From contig NZ_QUNO01000006.1 of assembly GCF_003387475.1 (NCBI RefSeq), forward strand, positions 372,001 through 436,000: a DNA stretch of 64,000 bases, given 5' to 3'. A program made the position numbers and the translations under genes. The notes beneath the pieces were generated by a model. The model saw only the letters and a program-made list of their open reading frames with translations. It did no database searches and had not been told where the DNA came from. Of this stretch, positions 6,413 to 16,032 are shown one piece after another; position 1 is the first letter of the stretch, and each line of letters opens with the position of its first letter. This DNA is from Kutzneria buriramensis. GTDB taxonomy: Bacteria > Actinomycetota > Actinomycetes > Mycobacteriales > Pseudonocardiaceae.

Positions 6413-9199
6413 GTGTCCGGACGTCGATGGCTGGGGTTAGCCGCAGCCGCGTGTCTTGCCGTCACCGCGTTGACCCCATCCGTCTCCGCCCAATCCCTGG
6501 CCCCGAACGCCACCTGCCCGTGGGTCGGGTCCACCGCCCCCGTGCCGCAGCGTGTGGCCCAGGTCCTGGCCCAGATGACCCTCGCCCAGAAGATCAGTCT
6601 GGTGCACGGCACCGGCGGCGGCTACGTCGGGAACACACCGGCCATCCCCGCGCTGTGCATCCCGGCCCTGGGCCTGGAGGACGGCCCGGCCGGCGTCGGC
6701 GAGAACCTCGGCGGCGTCACCCAGTTGCCCGCCCCGGTCGCCGCAGCGGCGACCTGGGACGTCGACGCCGAGACCCAGTACGGTCAGCTCGTCGGCAGTG
6801 AAGAGGCCGGCAAGGGGGCCAACGTCGACCTCGGCCCGACCGTGAACATCGTCCGCGACCCCAGATGGGGGCGGGCCTTCGAGTCGCTGTCGGAGGACCC
6901 GTACCTGGCCGGGCAGCTCGGCGCGGCCGAGATCCGCGGCGTGCAGGGCACCGGAGTGATGGCCCAGATCAAGCACCTGGGCGTCTACAACCAGGAGACG
7001 AACCGGAACTCGCCGTCGGACAACGCCGTCATCGACACCCGCACGCTCCAGGAGATCTACCTGCCGCAGTTCCAGGCCGGCACCCAGCAGGGCGCCGCGT
7101 CGTCGGCGATGTGCTCCTACAGCTACGTCAACGGCACCGACGCCTGCCAGAACCCGACCCTGCTCAACAACGCGCTGAAGACGGAGTTCGGCTTCCCCGG
7201 CTTCGTGACGTCGGACTGGGGCGGCACCCACTCCACCGCCGCGGCCGTGAACTCCGGCCTGGACCAGGAGATGCCCGGCGGCGACTTCCTCGGCGGCGCG
7301 CTCCAGACGGCCGTGCAGAACGGCCAGGTGTCGCAGGCGACGGTCGACAACATGGTGAGCCGGATCCTGACCGAGATGTTCACCTTCGGCCTGTTCGACA
7401 AGCCGCACACCGGCGGCACGGGCGTCACCGTCACGTCCACCGCGCACAAGACGGCCGCACGCCAGATCGCCGCCGAGGGCACGGTTCTCCTGCGTAACAA
7501 CAACAATGCCCTGCCGCTGAACACCTCGTCGGTGCACTCCATCGCGGTGATCGGCGCGGACGCCAGCACCTCGCCGCAGACCGTCGGCGGCGGCAGCGCC
7601 GCCGTCACCTCCTCCGGCACGGTCACGCCCCTGCAAGGCATCACCAGCCGCGCCGGCTCCGGCATCAGCGTCCAGTTCGCGGCCGGCAACACCTCCGGCA
7701 ACATCGGCCAGGCCGTCACGCTGGCGCAGAACTCGTCGGTGGCGATCGTGTTCGCCAACTACAACGAGTCCGAGGGCAGCGACATCGGCAGCATCGACCT
7801 GCCCGGCGTACAGAACCAGCTGATCACGCAGGTCGCGGCGGCCAACCCCAACACCATCGTCGTGCTCAACACCGGCTCCGCGGTGACGATGCCGTGGGTG
7901 AACAACGTCGCAGGCATCCTGGAGGCCTGGTACCCGGGGCAGGAGGACGGCAACGCCATCGCCTCGGTGCTGTTCGGCGACACCAACCCGTCCGGCAAGC
8001 TGCCGGTCAGCTTCCCCAAGAGTCTCAGCGACGTGCCGGCGCACACCCAGGCGCAGTGGCCCGGCAGCAACGGCAACGTGCAGTACTCGGAGGGTATCCA
8101 GGTCGGCTACCGCTGGTACCAGGCGCAGAACATCGCGCCGCAGTTCCCCTTCGGGTTCGGGCTCTCCTACACCTCCTTCGCCTTCAGCAACCTCCAGGTC
8201 GGCGCGCTCGACGCGCACGGCAAGGCGACGGTGACCGCCACCGTGACCAACACCGGCAGCCGCGCCGGCTCCGAGGTCGCGCAGCTCTACGTCGGCGACC
8301 CCGCCAGCACGGGCGAGCCGCCCTTGCAGCTCAAGGGATTCACGCGGGTGACACTGCAACCCGGCGCCAGCACGACCGTCAGCTTCCCGGTGACGCTGCA
8401 CGATCTGGCGTTCTGGAACAACAACGGGTGGACCACCGCCCTCGGCCCGTACCGGATCGCGGTCGGCGACACGTCCGCCAACCCGCAGCTGTCCGGCACG
8501 CTCACGGTCAGCAGCACCAACGCCGGCAACGCCGTCACCGTGACGAATCCGCAGGGCATGAGCAGCCCGGTGGGAACCGCCGTCAGCCTGCCCATCCAGG
8601 CCTCCGACTCGGCGTCCGGCCAGGCTCTGACGTTCACCGCCACCGGCCTGCCCGACGGGTTGTCCATCGCCGGCAACGGCACCATCTCCGGCACCGCGAC
8701 GACCGCCGGCACCTCCACCGTCACCGTCACGGCCACCGACGGCACCGGGGCATCCGGCACGACGACGTTCGTCTGGACGACCACCACCGGCAGCAGCGGG
8801 GGCGGCGGCCACACCGGCGCGATCGTCGCCGGCGTGTCGCCCAACCTCTGCGTGGACGTTCGTTCTGCCAACAACGCCAACGGAACTCCCGTGCAGATCT
8901 ACGCCTGCAACGGCACCGGCGCGCAGACCTGGACCGTCGGCACGGACGGCACTGTGCAGGCGCTGGGCAAGTGCATGGACGTCGCCAGCGCCGGCACCGC
9001 CAACGGCACCAAGATCCAGCTCTACGACTGCAACGGGACCGGCGCCCAGCAGTGGCAGGCGCAGGCCGACGGCTCGCTGGTGAACCCGAATTCCGGGCGC
9101 TGCCTGGACGATCCCTCGGCGTCCACCGCGAACAGCACGCAGTTGCAGATCTGGGACTGCAACGGTCAGGTGCAGCAGCGCTGGCAGCTGCCGTCCTGA
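6413..9199 (+). CDS. Secreted GH3 beta-glucosidase with Ig-like and ricin-B domains
   Basis: A 928-residue exported glycoside hydrolase of family 3. A signal peptide ends near Ala26 (PSVSA/QS). The GH3 N-terminal barrel covers about 35-300, with nucleophile Asp268 in FVTSDWGGTHS. The C-terminal alpha/beta domain runs to about 560 and contains ILEAWYPGQEDGNAIA. A fibronectin-III-like domain follows near 620-700, then a putative Ig domain near 705-790. The ricin-type beta-trefoil tail from about 800 has three QxW-like repeats (AQTWTV, AQQWQA, QQRWQL). The enzyme should release glucose from beta-glucosides outside the cell, with the lectin tail holding it on polysaccharide. The GTG start has AGGAG five bases upstream. 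The operator at 6355-6368 suggests cellobiose control. Xylosidase activity cannot be excluded. Confidence 0.93.
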   Translation: MSGRRWLGLAAAACLAVTALTPSVSAQSLAPNATCPWVGSTAPVPQRVAQVLAQMTLAQKISLVHGTGGGYVGNTPAIPALCIPALGLEDGPAGVGENLGGVTQLPAPVAAAATWDVDAETQYGQLVGSEEAGKGANVDLGPTVNIVRDPRWGRAFESLSEDPYLAGQLGAAEIRGVQGTGVMAQIKHLGVYNQETNRNSPSDNAVIDTRTLQEIYLPQFQAGTQQGAASSAMCSYSYVNGTDACQNPTLLNNALKTEFGFPGFVTSDWGGTHSTAAAVNSGLDQEMPGGDFLGGALQTAVQNGQVSQATVDNMVSRILTEMFTFGLFDKPHTGGTGVTVTSTAHKTAARQIAAEGTVLLRNNNNALPLNTSSVHSIAVIGADASTSPQTVGGGSAAVTSSGTVTPLQGITSRAGSGISVQFAAGNTSGNIGQAVTLAQNSSVAIVFANYNESEGSDIGSIDLPGVQNQLITQVAAANPNTIVVLNTGSAVTMPWVNNVAGILEAWYPGQEDGNAIASVLFGDTNPSGKLPVSFPKSLSDVPAHTQAQWPGSNGNVQYSEGIQVGYRWYQAQNIAPQFPFGFGLSYTSFAFSNLQVGALDAHGKATVTATVTNTGSRAGSEVAQLYVGDPASTGEPPLQLKGFTRVTLQPGASTTVSFPVTLHDLAFWNNNGWTTALGPYRIAVGDTSANPQLSGTLTVSSTNAGNAVTVTNPQGMSSPVGTAVSLPIQASDSASGQALTFTATGLPDGLSIAGNGTISGTATTAGTSTVTVTATDGTGASGTTTFVWTTTTGSSGGGGHTGAIVAGVSPNLCVDVRSANNANGTPVQIYACNGTGAQTWTVGTDGTVQALGKCMDVASAGTANGTKIQLYDCNGTGAQQWQAQADGSLVNPNSGRCLDDPSASTANSTQLQIWDCNGQVQQRWQLPS

Positions 9200-9208
9200 C
9201 GACAGGCC

Positions 9209-9242
9209 CCGGGCCGGCGGTCGAAGACGCCCGCCGGCCCGG
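9209..9242 (+). terminator. Hairpin terminator after beta-glucosidase
   Basis: The 12-bp arms CCGGGCCGGCGG and CCGCCGGCCCGG enclose a 10-base loop, starting nine bases after the stop codon. There is no U tract, as is common in high-GC actinomycetes. Confidence 0.6.
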
Positions 9243-9257
9243 CCCCCTGCCGCTACG

Positions 9258-9899
9258 GTGTCGTACGTGATCGAATCCGACTACCTCGACAGCACAAGGA
9301 CTTCGTACGACACCGCGGCGGCGTCCTACGCCGACATGCTCCGCGACGCGATCGACGCCATGCCGTTCGACCGGGCGATGCTCGGGGTGTTCGCGGAGCA
9401 CGTCGGCGACGGCCCGGTGGCCGATCTCGGCTGCGGCCCCGGCCGCATCGCGATCCACCTGCACAAGCTCGGCGTGGACGTGTTCGGCGTCGACCTGTCG
9501 CCGGGCATGATCGAAGTCGCCCGGCGGGACTACCCGCAGCTGCGGTTCGAGGTGGGATCCCTGCTGGACCTGGACATTCCCGACGGCAGCCTGGCCGGCG
9601 CGATGGCGTACTACTCGCTGGTGCACACGCCCGCCGCGCTGCTGCCGAAGGCGTTCGCGGAGTTCCACCGGGTGCTGCGACCGGGCGGTCATCTGTTGGT
9701 GGCGTTCAAGGCCGGTGAGCGACAGAACCACGTTTCCCATGCGTACGGCCATGATCTGTCGCTGGAGGTGTACTGGCATCCGACGGCGCTCATGAGCAGG
9801 CTGGCCGCCGAGGCCGGCCTCACCGAGGTGGCGATGCTGACCCGCGCGCCGAGCGGCACGGAGCTGGGGCCGCAGGGTTACCTGCTCGCCCGGAAGTGA
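9258..9899 (+). CDS. Class I SAM-dependent methyltransferase
   Basis: A 213-residue methyltransferase of the Methyltransf_11/25 type. Motif I VADLGCGPG (residues 54-62), the acidic strand end VFGVDLSPGMIEVAR and the late HRVLRPGGHLLVAFK are all present, so the AdoMet pocket looks intact. The substrate is unknown. It stands alone: a terminator hairpin lies just upstream and the next operon starts 70 bases later with its own likely promoter. The GTG start is chosen because the N-terminal helix before motif I then has the usual length. Confidence 0.88.
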   Translation: MSYVIESDYLDSTRTSYDTAAASYADMLRDAIDAMPFDRAMLGVFAEHVGDGPVADLGCGPGRIAIHLHKLGVDVFGVDLSPGMIEVARRDYPQLRFEVGSLLDLDIPDGSLAGAMAYYSLVHTPAALLPKAFAEFHRVLRPGGHLLVAFKAGERQNHVSHAYGHDLSLEVYWHPTALMSRLAAEAGLTEVAMLTRAPSGTELGPQGYLLARK

Positions 9900-9969
9900 T
9901 GCCGCCGTCTGGGTGATCACCAGCGAATCCGCCACGGGGTCACGGGCGGGGTCGTAAGGTGCGCAGACG

Positions 9970-11415
9970 GTGAGCATCGAAGCTGAACACCCATTCAGGC
10001 GATCTCCCGACGCTGATCCGTGGCGGGTCCGCCTGAGGGACCGCGACGGCAACATTCTGGGCGCCGGCATCGCCTTGGCCCCTGATGCCGTCCTCACCTG
10101 CGCTCACGTGATCACCCGGGCGGCCGGCTACACCGCCGGCGGCGACGTACCCGACGTCACCGTCACCGTGGAGTGGGTGGGGCAGCGGGACACGCCGTCC
10201 ACCAGCGCCCGCGTCGACGGCTGGGCCCCGACCCTGCCCGGCGGCGGCGCGGACATCGCGCTACTCAGGACCACGGAGCCGAGCGACCGGCCGGGCGCGG
10301 AGCTGCGCCGCCTGCGGTGCCCCCGCGACCGGCGGGTGCACGCGTTCGGTTTCCCGCCGCCCCACGACTTCGGCGTCTCCGCGTCGGCGACGCTGGCCGG
10401 CCGCGGCGGTCCGGAGGGCGAGTGGCTCCAGCTCGACCCGTCGGAGAACGGCGACCGCATCCGCAAGGGCTTCAGCGGCGCGGGCGTGGTCGACGACCGC
10501 ACCGGCGCCGTCGTCGGCATGGTGGTCACCACCTTCCAGGACAACGAGTCCCGGCTCGCCTGGGGCATCCCGGTCGACGTCCTCCAGCAGCACGTGCCGG
10601 CGATCGCCGAGTGGATCGGCCCCGACGTCCTGTGCGGCAACTGGGAGCCGGTCATCGGCGTGATCATCATCGTCTACGGGAACGTGGTGCAGGCGACCCA
10701 GGTCGTCGACGCCTCCGGCAGGTCGGCGGCGGAGCTGTCCCGGGTGATGAGCACCCCGCCGGCGACCGGGTCGGTCGGCTTCGCCGGGCTGGAGCACGCC
10801 GAGCACCCGGAGGAGGTGCTGGACGACGTCGTCGCGCCGCTGGTCCGGCGCGGCGCGACGGTGGTGCTCCAGTTCGCCGACGAGTCCTCGCCGTCGGCCC
10901 AGCTGGCCCGGCAGTGGCAGCGCAATGCCCTGCAGGACAGGGTGGACGCCTTCGGCGAGGGCGTCGCACAGCTCGCCGAGCAGGAGCTTCTCGCCGGCCG
11001 GCGCCGCCGGCGGATCCGGAACCGCTTCACGCCCCAGCCGCAACTGCCCGACCTGCCCGCGTTGGCCGCCGAGCTGGAGCTCCCGCTGGCCGTGCTGCGC
11101 TCCGGCGTCCGGGACCAGGACCCGGCCCGGCTGGCCCGCGCGCTGCGGAACTACGAGCGGCGGCTGGTCGCCGGCCTGAACGCGGTCAACCAGGCCAATG
11201 AGGAGAACGACGCCGCGGTGATGCTCCACGAGCGGCTGCGGGGTCTGCTGATCAGCTACAACGCCAAGACTGTGCAGCACGGGCTGATGGAGGACGAGCG
11301 GCTGTCCGAGCTGTTCCGGGACGCGCGGCTGGCGCTGGACGCCGACCCGTGCGATCTGGAAGCCGCCCGCCGTCTCGTCGAGGACTACGTCGCCGAGGCG
11401 CGGAGGCGGACATGA
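9970..11415 (+). CDS. Trypsin-like serine protease with helical C-terminal region
   Basis: A 481-residue protein with no signal peptide, so it is probably cytoplasmic. Residues 15-215 form a chymotrypsin-fold protease with an intact triad: His46 in LTCAHVI, Asp95 in GADIALL and Ser169 in GFSGAGVV. A spacer with the hydrophobic stretch VIGVIIIVYGNVV follows, then about 230 residues of charged helices (QEQELLAGRRRRRIRNRF and others) that I do not recognise. The helical region resembles, in general layout, the effector-associated modules attached to trypsin domains in predicted prokaryotic conflict systems. Its stop overlaps the kinase start by 4 bp, and it is the first gene of a six-gene operon. 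A TAAGGT box nine bases before the GTG start may be its -10. Proteolysis is likely to be the output or a regulatory step of the system. Confidence 0.82.
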   Translation: MSIEAEHPFRRSPDADPWRVRLRDRDGNILGAGIALAPDAVLTCAHVITRAAGYTAGGDVPDVTVTVEWVGQRDTPSTSARVDGWAPTLPGGGADIALLRTTEPSDRPGAELRRLRCPRDRRVHAFGFPPPHDFGVSASATLAGRGGPEGEWLQLDPSENGDRIRKGFSGAGVVDDRTGAVVGMVVTTFQDNESRLAWGIPVDVLQQHVPAIAEWIGPDVLCGNWEPVIGVIIIVYGNVVQATQVVDASGRSAAELSRVMSTPPATGSVGFAGLEHAEHPEEVLDDVVAPLVRRGATVVLQFADESSPSAQLARQWQRNALQDRVDAFGEGVAQLAEQELLAGRRRRRIRNRFTPQPQLPDLPALAAELELPLAVLRSGVRDQDPARLARALRNYERRLVAGLNAVNQANEENDAAVMLHERLRGLLISYNAKTVQHGLMEDERLSELFRDARLALDADPCDLEAARRLVEDYVAEARRRT

Positions 11416-13556
11416 CCGACACCATCTGCTGCGGGCAGCCGGTCAGTGCCACCGGTTTCTGCGACGTCTGCGGCACGCGGCGCCTCGCCCGGCAGCCGGC
11501 GGAGCCGAGCTCGGCCACCAGCTCGTGGGCCGGCGAGAACGTCTACTCGCTGCCGGAGATCGAGGCCCGCGAGCCGAGCCTGCTCACCGACCCCACCTAC
11601 CCGGAGCGCCGCCAGCACTGCGGCTCCTGCGGCCGGGCCGTGGGGCGCCGGATCGGCCGGCAGCCGCCGATCGTCGAGGGGTTCTGCCCACACTGCGCTA
11701 CGCCGTTCTCCTTCCTGCCCAAGCTGAACACCGACGACGTGGTGGCGGACCGCTACACCGTGCTCGGCTGGCTGGCCATCGGCGGCCTGGGCTGGCTGTA
11801 CCTGGCCCAGGACCGGCTCCTGCCGGACATGCGCGTGGTGCTCAAGGGCGTGCACAACCCCACCGACGAGCTGGCGCTGCGGCTGGCCCGCAAGGAGCGG
11901 GACACGCTGTCCCGGCTGGACCACCCGAACATCGTCCGGATCATCACCTACGTCGAGCACCCCAACCCGCGCACCGGCCGCCCCGACGAGTTCATCGTCA
12001 TGGAGTACGTGCCCGGGCAGTCGCTCCAGAACCTCCTGGACACCGGCGAGAAGCTGCGCCTGGAGGACGTCACCGCGTACGGCCGCTACATCCTGGCCGC
12101 GCTGGACCACCTGCACGGCGAGGGCCTGCTCTATTGCGACATGAAGCCGGACAACGTGATGCACACCGGCGGCCGGGTCAAGGTGATCGACCTGGGCGGC
12201 ACGCGTGCCGTCGGGGACCGGGACAGCGCCAAGGTCGGGACCCAGGGCTTCCAGGTCGACGACAAGGAGATCGCCGAGCGCGGCCTGACCGTGCGGTCCG
12301 ACGTGCACACCGTCGGCGTCACCCTGCGACACCTGTTCAAGGCGGCCCGAAAGCACGAGGAACAGCCCGACGACGTCGCGTTCGCGGTGCAGTCGATGGA
12401 GCTGGTGCTCGCCCGCGCGACCGCCCCGTACGAGCAGCGTTTCGCCTCGGCGACGGAGATGTCCGAGCAGCTCGACGGCGTGCACCGCGAGATCCTTTCG
12501 CTGCGCGACGACAAGCCGCGGCGGATGCCGGCGACTCGGTTCGCCATCACCCACCAGCGCTTGGACACCAGCCTCGGCACGGTCCCCGCGGTGGACCGGT
12601 GGACGCGGACCGAGAAGCCGGACGGGAGCATCGAGGACGGCCGCCCGTCCGCGCCGGTCGCCGCGGCCCGGCTGCCCGTGCCCCGGCCGGCGGAGTTCGA
12701 CCCGGCGGCCGAGTTCCTGGCGACGCGCTCGATCACCGCGCCGCGCCAGCTGCTGCGTGAGTACGAGAAGGCCCCCGCGGAGTCGGTCGAGCTCGATCTG
12801 GCTCGCGCCCGCGCGCACCTGGAGCTCGGCGAGCCCGCAGGGGCTCGGCGCTGCATCGACCGCGCCGCCGCCATGCTGGGCGAGTGGTCCGAGCATGACT
12901 GGCGGATCGCCTGGCACGACGGCCTGCACGCGCTGGCCTCGGACGACGTCGAGGCCGCGCTCGCGGCGTTCAAGCAGGTCTACGCCGACGTGCCCGGCGA
13001 GGTGGCGCCGAAGCTCGCCATCGGGTTCTGCCTTGAGCTGCAAGGGAAGTACGCCGACGCGCGCCGGCACTACGAGGTGGTGTGGAGCCGCGAGGAGCAG
13101 GCCAGTGCCGCATTCGGCCTGGCCCGCCTGTGCCTGCGGGCCGGCGACCGGGCCGAGGCCGTGCGGCACCTCGACAAGGTTCCTCGGGTGTCGCGGCACT
13201 ACGACGCGGCCCGGATCGCCGCCGTGCGGGTGTTGCTGGCCACGCTCGGCGACCGGCGGCCGAAGGCGTCCGACATCGACGAGGCGGCCCGGCGGCTCCC
13301 ACAGCTGTACCTCGACGGCGGCGAGCCGGACGGCGAGGGGCGGCAGCGGCTGATGGCCACGCTGCACGAGGTCGCGCTGGCCCACGTGCTCAGGACGAAG
13401 ACCCGGACGCTGTTCGGCGAGGTCGTCACGGAGAACCACCTGCGTGAACGGCTGGAGGCGTCCTTCCGCGTGCTGGCGGATCACGCCGCCGACGACGGGC
13501 AGCGGCACGTGCTGATCGATGTGGCGAACGAGTGGCGGCCGCGGACGAAGAGGTGA
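11412..13556 (+). CDS. PknG-type serine/threonine protein kinase (rubredoxin-kinase-TPR)
   Basis: A 714-residue homologue of mycobacterial PknG. An extra N-terminal zinc knuckle (CCGQP...CDVCG) precedes a rubredoxin-like domain with HCGSCGRAVGR and FCPHCATPFSFLP. The kinase domain at about 105-370 has the glycine loop AIGGLGWLYLAQD, the lysine of VVLKG, the catalytic loop YCDMKPDNV (no HRD Arg, as in PknG) and DLG in place of DFG. A TPR-like region fills about 440-714. In mycobacteria and corynebacteria PknG phosphorylates GarA/OdhI to control 2-oxoglutarate dehydrogenase. Here the neighbours differ, so the target may too. The ATG overlaps the protease stop, which fixes the start. No garA homologue lies in the window. 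Confidence 0.9.
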   Translation: MTDTICCGQPVSATGFCDVCGTRRLARQPAEPSSATSSWAGENVYSLPEIEAREPSLLTDPTYPERRQHCGSCGRAVGRRIGRQPPIVEGFCPHCATPFSFLPKLNTDDVVADRYTVLGWLAIGGLGWLYLAQDRLLPDMRVVLKGVHNPTDELALRLARKERDTLSRLDHPNIVRIITYVEHPNPRTGRPDEFIVMEYVPGQSLQNLLDTGEKLRLEDVTAYGRYILAALDHLHGEGLLYCDMKPDNVMHTGGRVKVIDLGGTRAVGDRDSAKVGTQGFQVDDKEIAERGLTVRSDVHTVGVTLRHLFKAARKHEEQPDDVAFAVQSMELVLARATAPYEQRFASATEMSEQLDGVHREILSLRDDKPRRMPATRFAITHQRLDTSLGTVPAVDRWTRTEKPDGSIEDGRPSAPVAAARLPVPRPAEFDPAAEFLATRSITAPRQLLREYEKAPAESVELDLARARAHLELGEPAGARRCIDRAAAMLGEWSEHDWRIAWHDGLHALASDDVEAALAAFKQVYADVPGEVAPKLAIGFCLELQGKYADARRHYEVVWSREEQASAAFGLARLCLRAGDRAEAVRHLDKVPRVSRHYDAARIAAVRVLLATLGDRRPKASDIDEAARRLPQLYLDGGEPDGEGRQRLMATLHEVALAHVLRTKTRTLFGEVVTENHLRERLEASFRVLADHAADDGQRHVLIDVANEWRPRTKR

Positions 13557-14944
13557 CGGTGACCAAGTTCTCCCTGGAGCTGAGCCAGAACAAGTACCTG
13601 TCCACTTCGGACCACCACATGCACGCCGTGCTGACCGTACGGGCCGAGGACCTCAGGGCGCGGCCGCGCCGGCCGGCCGCCGAGGTCCTCGTGGTGGACT
13701 GCTCGAGCTCGATGGACTGGCCGCCGACGAAGATCGCCAACGCCCGGCGGGCCGCCGCCGCGGCCATCGACGCGCTGCCCGACGGCACCTGGTTCGCGGT
13801 GGTGGAGGGGACCCACAAGGCCACGGTCCGGTTCCCGGACACGGGCACGCTGGTGCAGGCCGACGCCGACACCCGGGCCCGCGCGCACGCGGTGGCGGCG
13901 CGGCTGATCGCCAGCGGCGGCACCGCGATGAGCACCTGGCTGGCCAACGCCCGTGAGCTCCTCGACCAGCATCCGGACACCGTCCGGCACGCGCTGCTGC
14001 TCACCGACGGCCGCAACGAGAGCGAGACGATCGCCGAGTTGCAGCGGGTGCTCGATTCCTGCGCGGGCCGGTTCGTCTGCGACACCAGGGGAATCGGCGA
14101 CGACTGGGAGCCGGCGGAGTTGCGCCGCATCGCCGGGGCCCTGCGCGGGACCGCCGACGCGGTGCTGGACGACACCGACCTTCCCGCGGAGTTCCGCCGG
14201 ATCATCGAGTCCGTCACGGAGAAGACCGTGCCGGGCCTCGGGCTGCGGATCTACACGCCGGCATTCGCGCGGGTGGAGTTCCTGCGGCAGGTCGCGCCGA
14301 CGGAGATCGACCTGACCGACCGCGCCGAGGGTGGCGTGCTGGACGTCGCCACCGGCGCGTGGGGCGAAGAGGTTCGGGAGTACCACCTGTGCCTGGCGAT
14401 CGACCTGCACGGCCGTCCCCGCTACGAGGACGTGCAGCTGGGCCGGGTTGAGCTGGTGCCGCCGGACCATTCCGTCGAGGTTCCGGCCGCGCCTATGCCG
14501 ATCCGTGGGCACATCACCGAGGACGAGCGGCTGTCCACTCACATCGACGAGATGGTGGAGCGCTACACGGTGCAGGCCGACCTGGGCCGGCATCTGCGCG
14601 CCGGGTGGGCCCGGTTCGGCGAGGACGACACCGCTGGCGCCGCCGCTGAGTGGGCCAAGGCGGTGGAGCTGGCGCGGCGGCTCGGCAACGACGAGGTGCT
14701 GCGTCGCCTCGGCCGCCTGGTCGACATCGACCCGGACACCGGCGAGGTCGCCGTCAAGGACTCGATCCGTCCCCGTGATGGCTTTTCCGCGGTGCTGAGC
14801 TTCGCCAGCGACATGACCTCCAACCCGTCCGTGACACCAGCCGCCGGACCGCCACGCAAGTGCCCGAACTGCGGCAAACTTTCGCCGCCGGACGCCGTGG
14901 TCTGCATGACCTGTGGACATCGGCTGGGCGAGGTCGCGCCGTGA
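13553..14944 (+). CDS. vWA domain protein with C-terminal zinc ribbon
   Basis: A 463-residue soluble protein. A von Willebrand A domain (about 40-220) has an intact metal-dependent adhesion site: VVDCSSSMDW (DxSxS), the threonine of GGTAMSTW and the aspartate of LLTDGRNE. A central beta-rich domain follows. The last 35 residues form a zinc ribbon (KCPNCGKLS...VCMTCGHRL), echoing the zinc motifs at the kinase N-terminus. vWA proteins of this sort are interaction scaffolds. Here it would link kinase, protease and Trypco1 protein. I chose the GTG overlapping the kinase stop (GTGA). An in-frame GTG 21 bases earlier is the alternative. Confidence 0.85.
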   Translation: MTVTKFSLELSQNKYLSTSDHHMHAVLTVRAEDLRARPRRPAAEVLVVDCSSSMDWPPTKIANARRAAAAAIDALPDGTWFAVVEGTHKATVRFPDTGTLVQADADTRARAHAVAARLIASGGTAMSTWLANARELLDQHPDTVRHALLLTDGRNESETIAELQRVLDSCAGRFVCDTRGIGDDWEPAELRRIAGALRGTADAVLDDTDLPAEFRRIIESVTEKTVPGLGLRIYTPAFARVEFLRQVAPTEIDLTDRAEGGVLDVATGAWGEEVREYHLCLAIDLHGRPRYEDVQLGRVELVPPDHSVEVPAAPMPIRGHITEDERLSTHIDEMVERYTVQADLGRHLRAGWARFGEDDTAGAAAEWAKAVELARRLGNDEVLRRLGRLVDIDPDTGEVAVKDSIRPRDGFSAVLSFASDMTSNPSVTPAAGPPRKCPNCGKLSPPDAVVCMTCGHRLGEVAP

Positions 14945-16032
14945 CGGAGCGCGTCAGCACGACCCGCCGCACGCTGCTCCGTCTGCGGCTGGCGCTGCTC
15001 GCGTTGACGGTGGTCGTGTTGGCGATGTCGGCGTGGTCGTTCGCCGCCACCCAGGACGTGCTGAGCACCGTGCGGGACCGGACCGCGCCGGCCGTATTGG
15101 ACATCGCCTCCGCGCGGGCGGCGCTGATGCAGGCCCACGCCGCCGCCGTGAGCAGCTTCGTCAACGGCGGCGCGGGGCTGGTCGGCCCCGGCGAGCAGTA
15201 CGCGACCTCCCTGTCGGTGGCCGAGCAGGACCTGGCCCGGGCCGCCGAGGACAACTCCGCCGGCGCGGCCGCCAGCAACGAACTCCAACTGCTCGCCGGC
15301 CTGCTCACCACGTACAGCGGCTGGATGAGCCAGGCCGACTCGCACTACCGGGACAAGCCGGTCGACTCCCTCTACCTGAGCGACCTCTGGTACGCGGCGC
15401 GGGCGCTGGACGGCGGCGACCAGACCCTCGCCCACCTGGAGGTGCTCGCACAGGACCAGCAACAGGAACTGGACCAGGAGCTGACCGCCGACTGGCTCGA
15501 CCCGTCACTGGCGTTGGCCTGGCTGGTTCCGGCACTCGTCCTGCTGGCGCTGCTCGTCTACACGCAGGTCTACCTGCGGCGGCGCTTCCGGCGGCGGTAC
15601 AGCCCGTGGATGATCGGGGCCACGGTCGTGCTGCTGGCGCTGATGGGAGCCACCGCGACCGAGCTCATGCTGGCCGACCGGGCCCACAGCGCGAATGCCG
15701 CGCTGACCGCTTACGTCGACGGCACCGACCAGCAGTCCGACGCCGTCTCCGCCGGCGCGCAGCACCAGCTGATCCTGCTCATACGCCAGGTATGCGCTCC
15801 CAGCGGCAAGCCCGACGGCTGCGGCGACACCATGCCCGCCACCCCTCCGGCCGTCCCGCTGACCACGGCCGCTCCGCCCGCCACCTCCGCCGCATCGGCG
15901 ACCGCCCAGTTCGCCAGCGCCACCGACCTCGGCTGGTTGCTGGTGCTGATTCCCGTGCTGGCGCTGGCCGTCGCCGGGCTCGTGCTGGCCGGCCTGCAAC
16001 CCCGGATCGACGAGTACAGGAACCGCTCATGA
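14941..16032 (+). CDS. GlnX-like membrane sensor, four transmembrane helices
   Basis: A 363-residue membrane protein. The first helix is at about 13-36. An extracytoplasmic four-helix-type domain of about 150 residues follows. Two helices with a short basic loop (YLRRRFRRRYSPW) come next, then a smaller outside segment, and a last helix before a short tail (PRIDEYRNRS). This matches the topology of GlnX, the membrane protein that connects the GlnH lipoprotein to PknG in mycobacteria and corynebacteria. Together with the kinase upstream and binding lipoprotein downstream, both joined by 4-bp overlaps, this supports a GlnX-like relay role. Similarity of the outside domain to chemoreceptor four-helix bundles is only an impression. 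Confidence 0.72.
   Translation: MTERVSTTRRTLLRLRLALLALTVVVLAMSAWSFAATQDVLSTVRDRTAPAVLDIASARAALMQAHAAAVSSFVNGGAGLVGPGEQYATSLSVAEQDLARAAEDNSAGAAASNELQLLAGLLTTYSGWMSQADSHYRDKPVDSLYLSDLWYAARALDGGDQTLAHLEVLAQDQQQELDQELTADWLDPSLALAWLVPALVLLALLVYTQVYLRRRFRRRYSPWMIGATVVLLALMGATATELMLADRAHSANAALTAYVDGTDQQSDAVSAGAQHQLILLIRQVCAPSGKPDGCGDTMPATPPAVPLTTAAPPATSAASATAQFASATDLGWLLVLIPVLALAVAGLVLAGLQPRIDEYRNRS

Noticed and set aside
6437-8812. 791-codon open frame on the minus strand
   Set aside because: It is antisense to the beta-glucosidase with all its motifs. Long shadow frames are expected at this GC content, and the translation is Arg/Gly/Ala low complexity.
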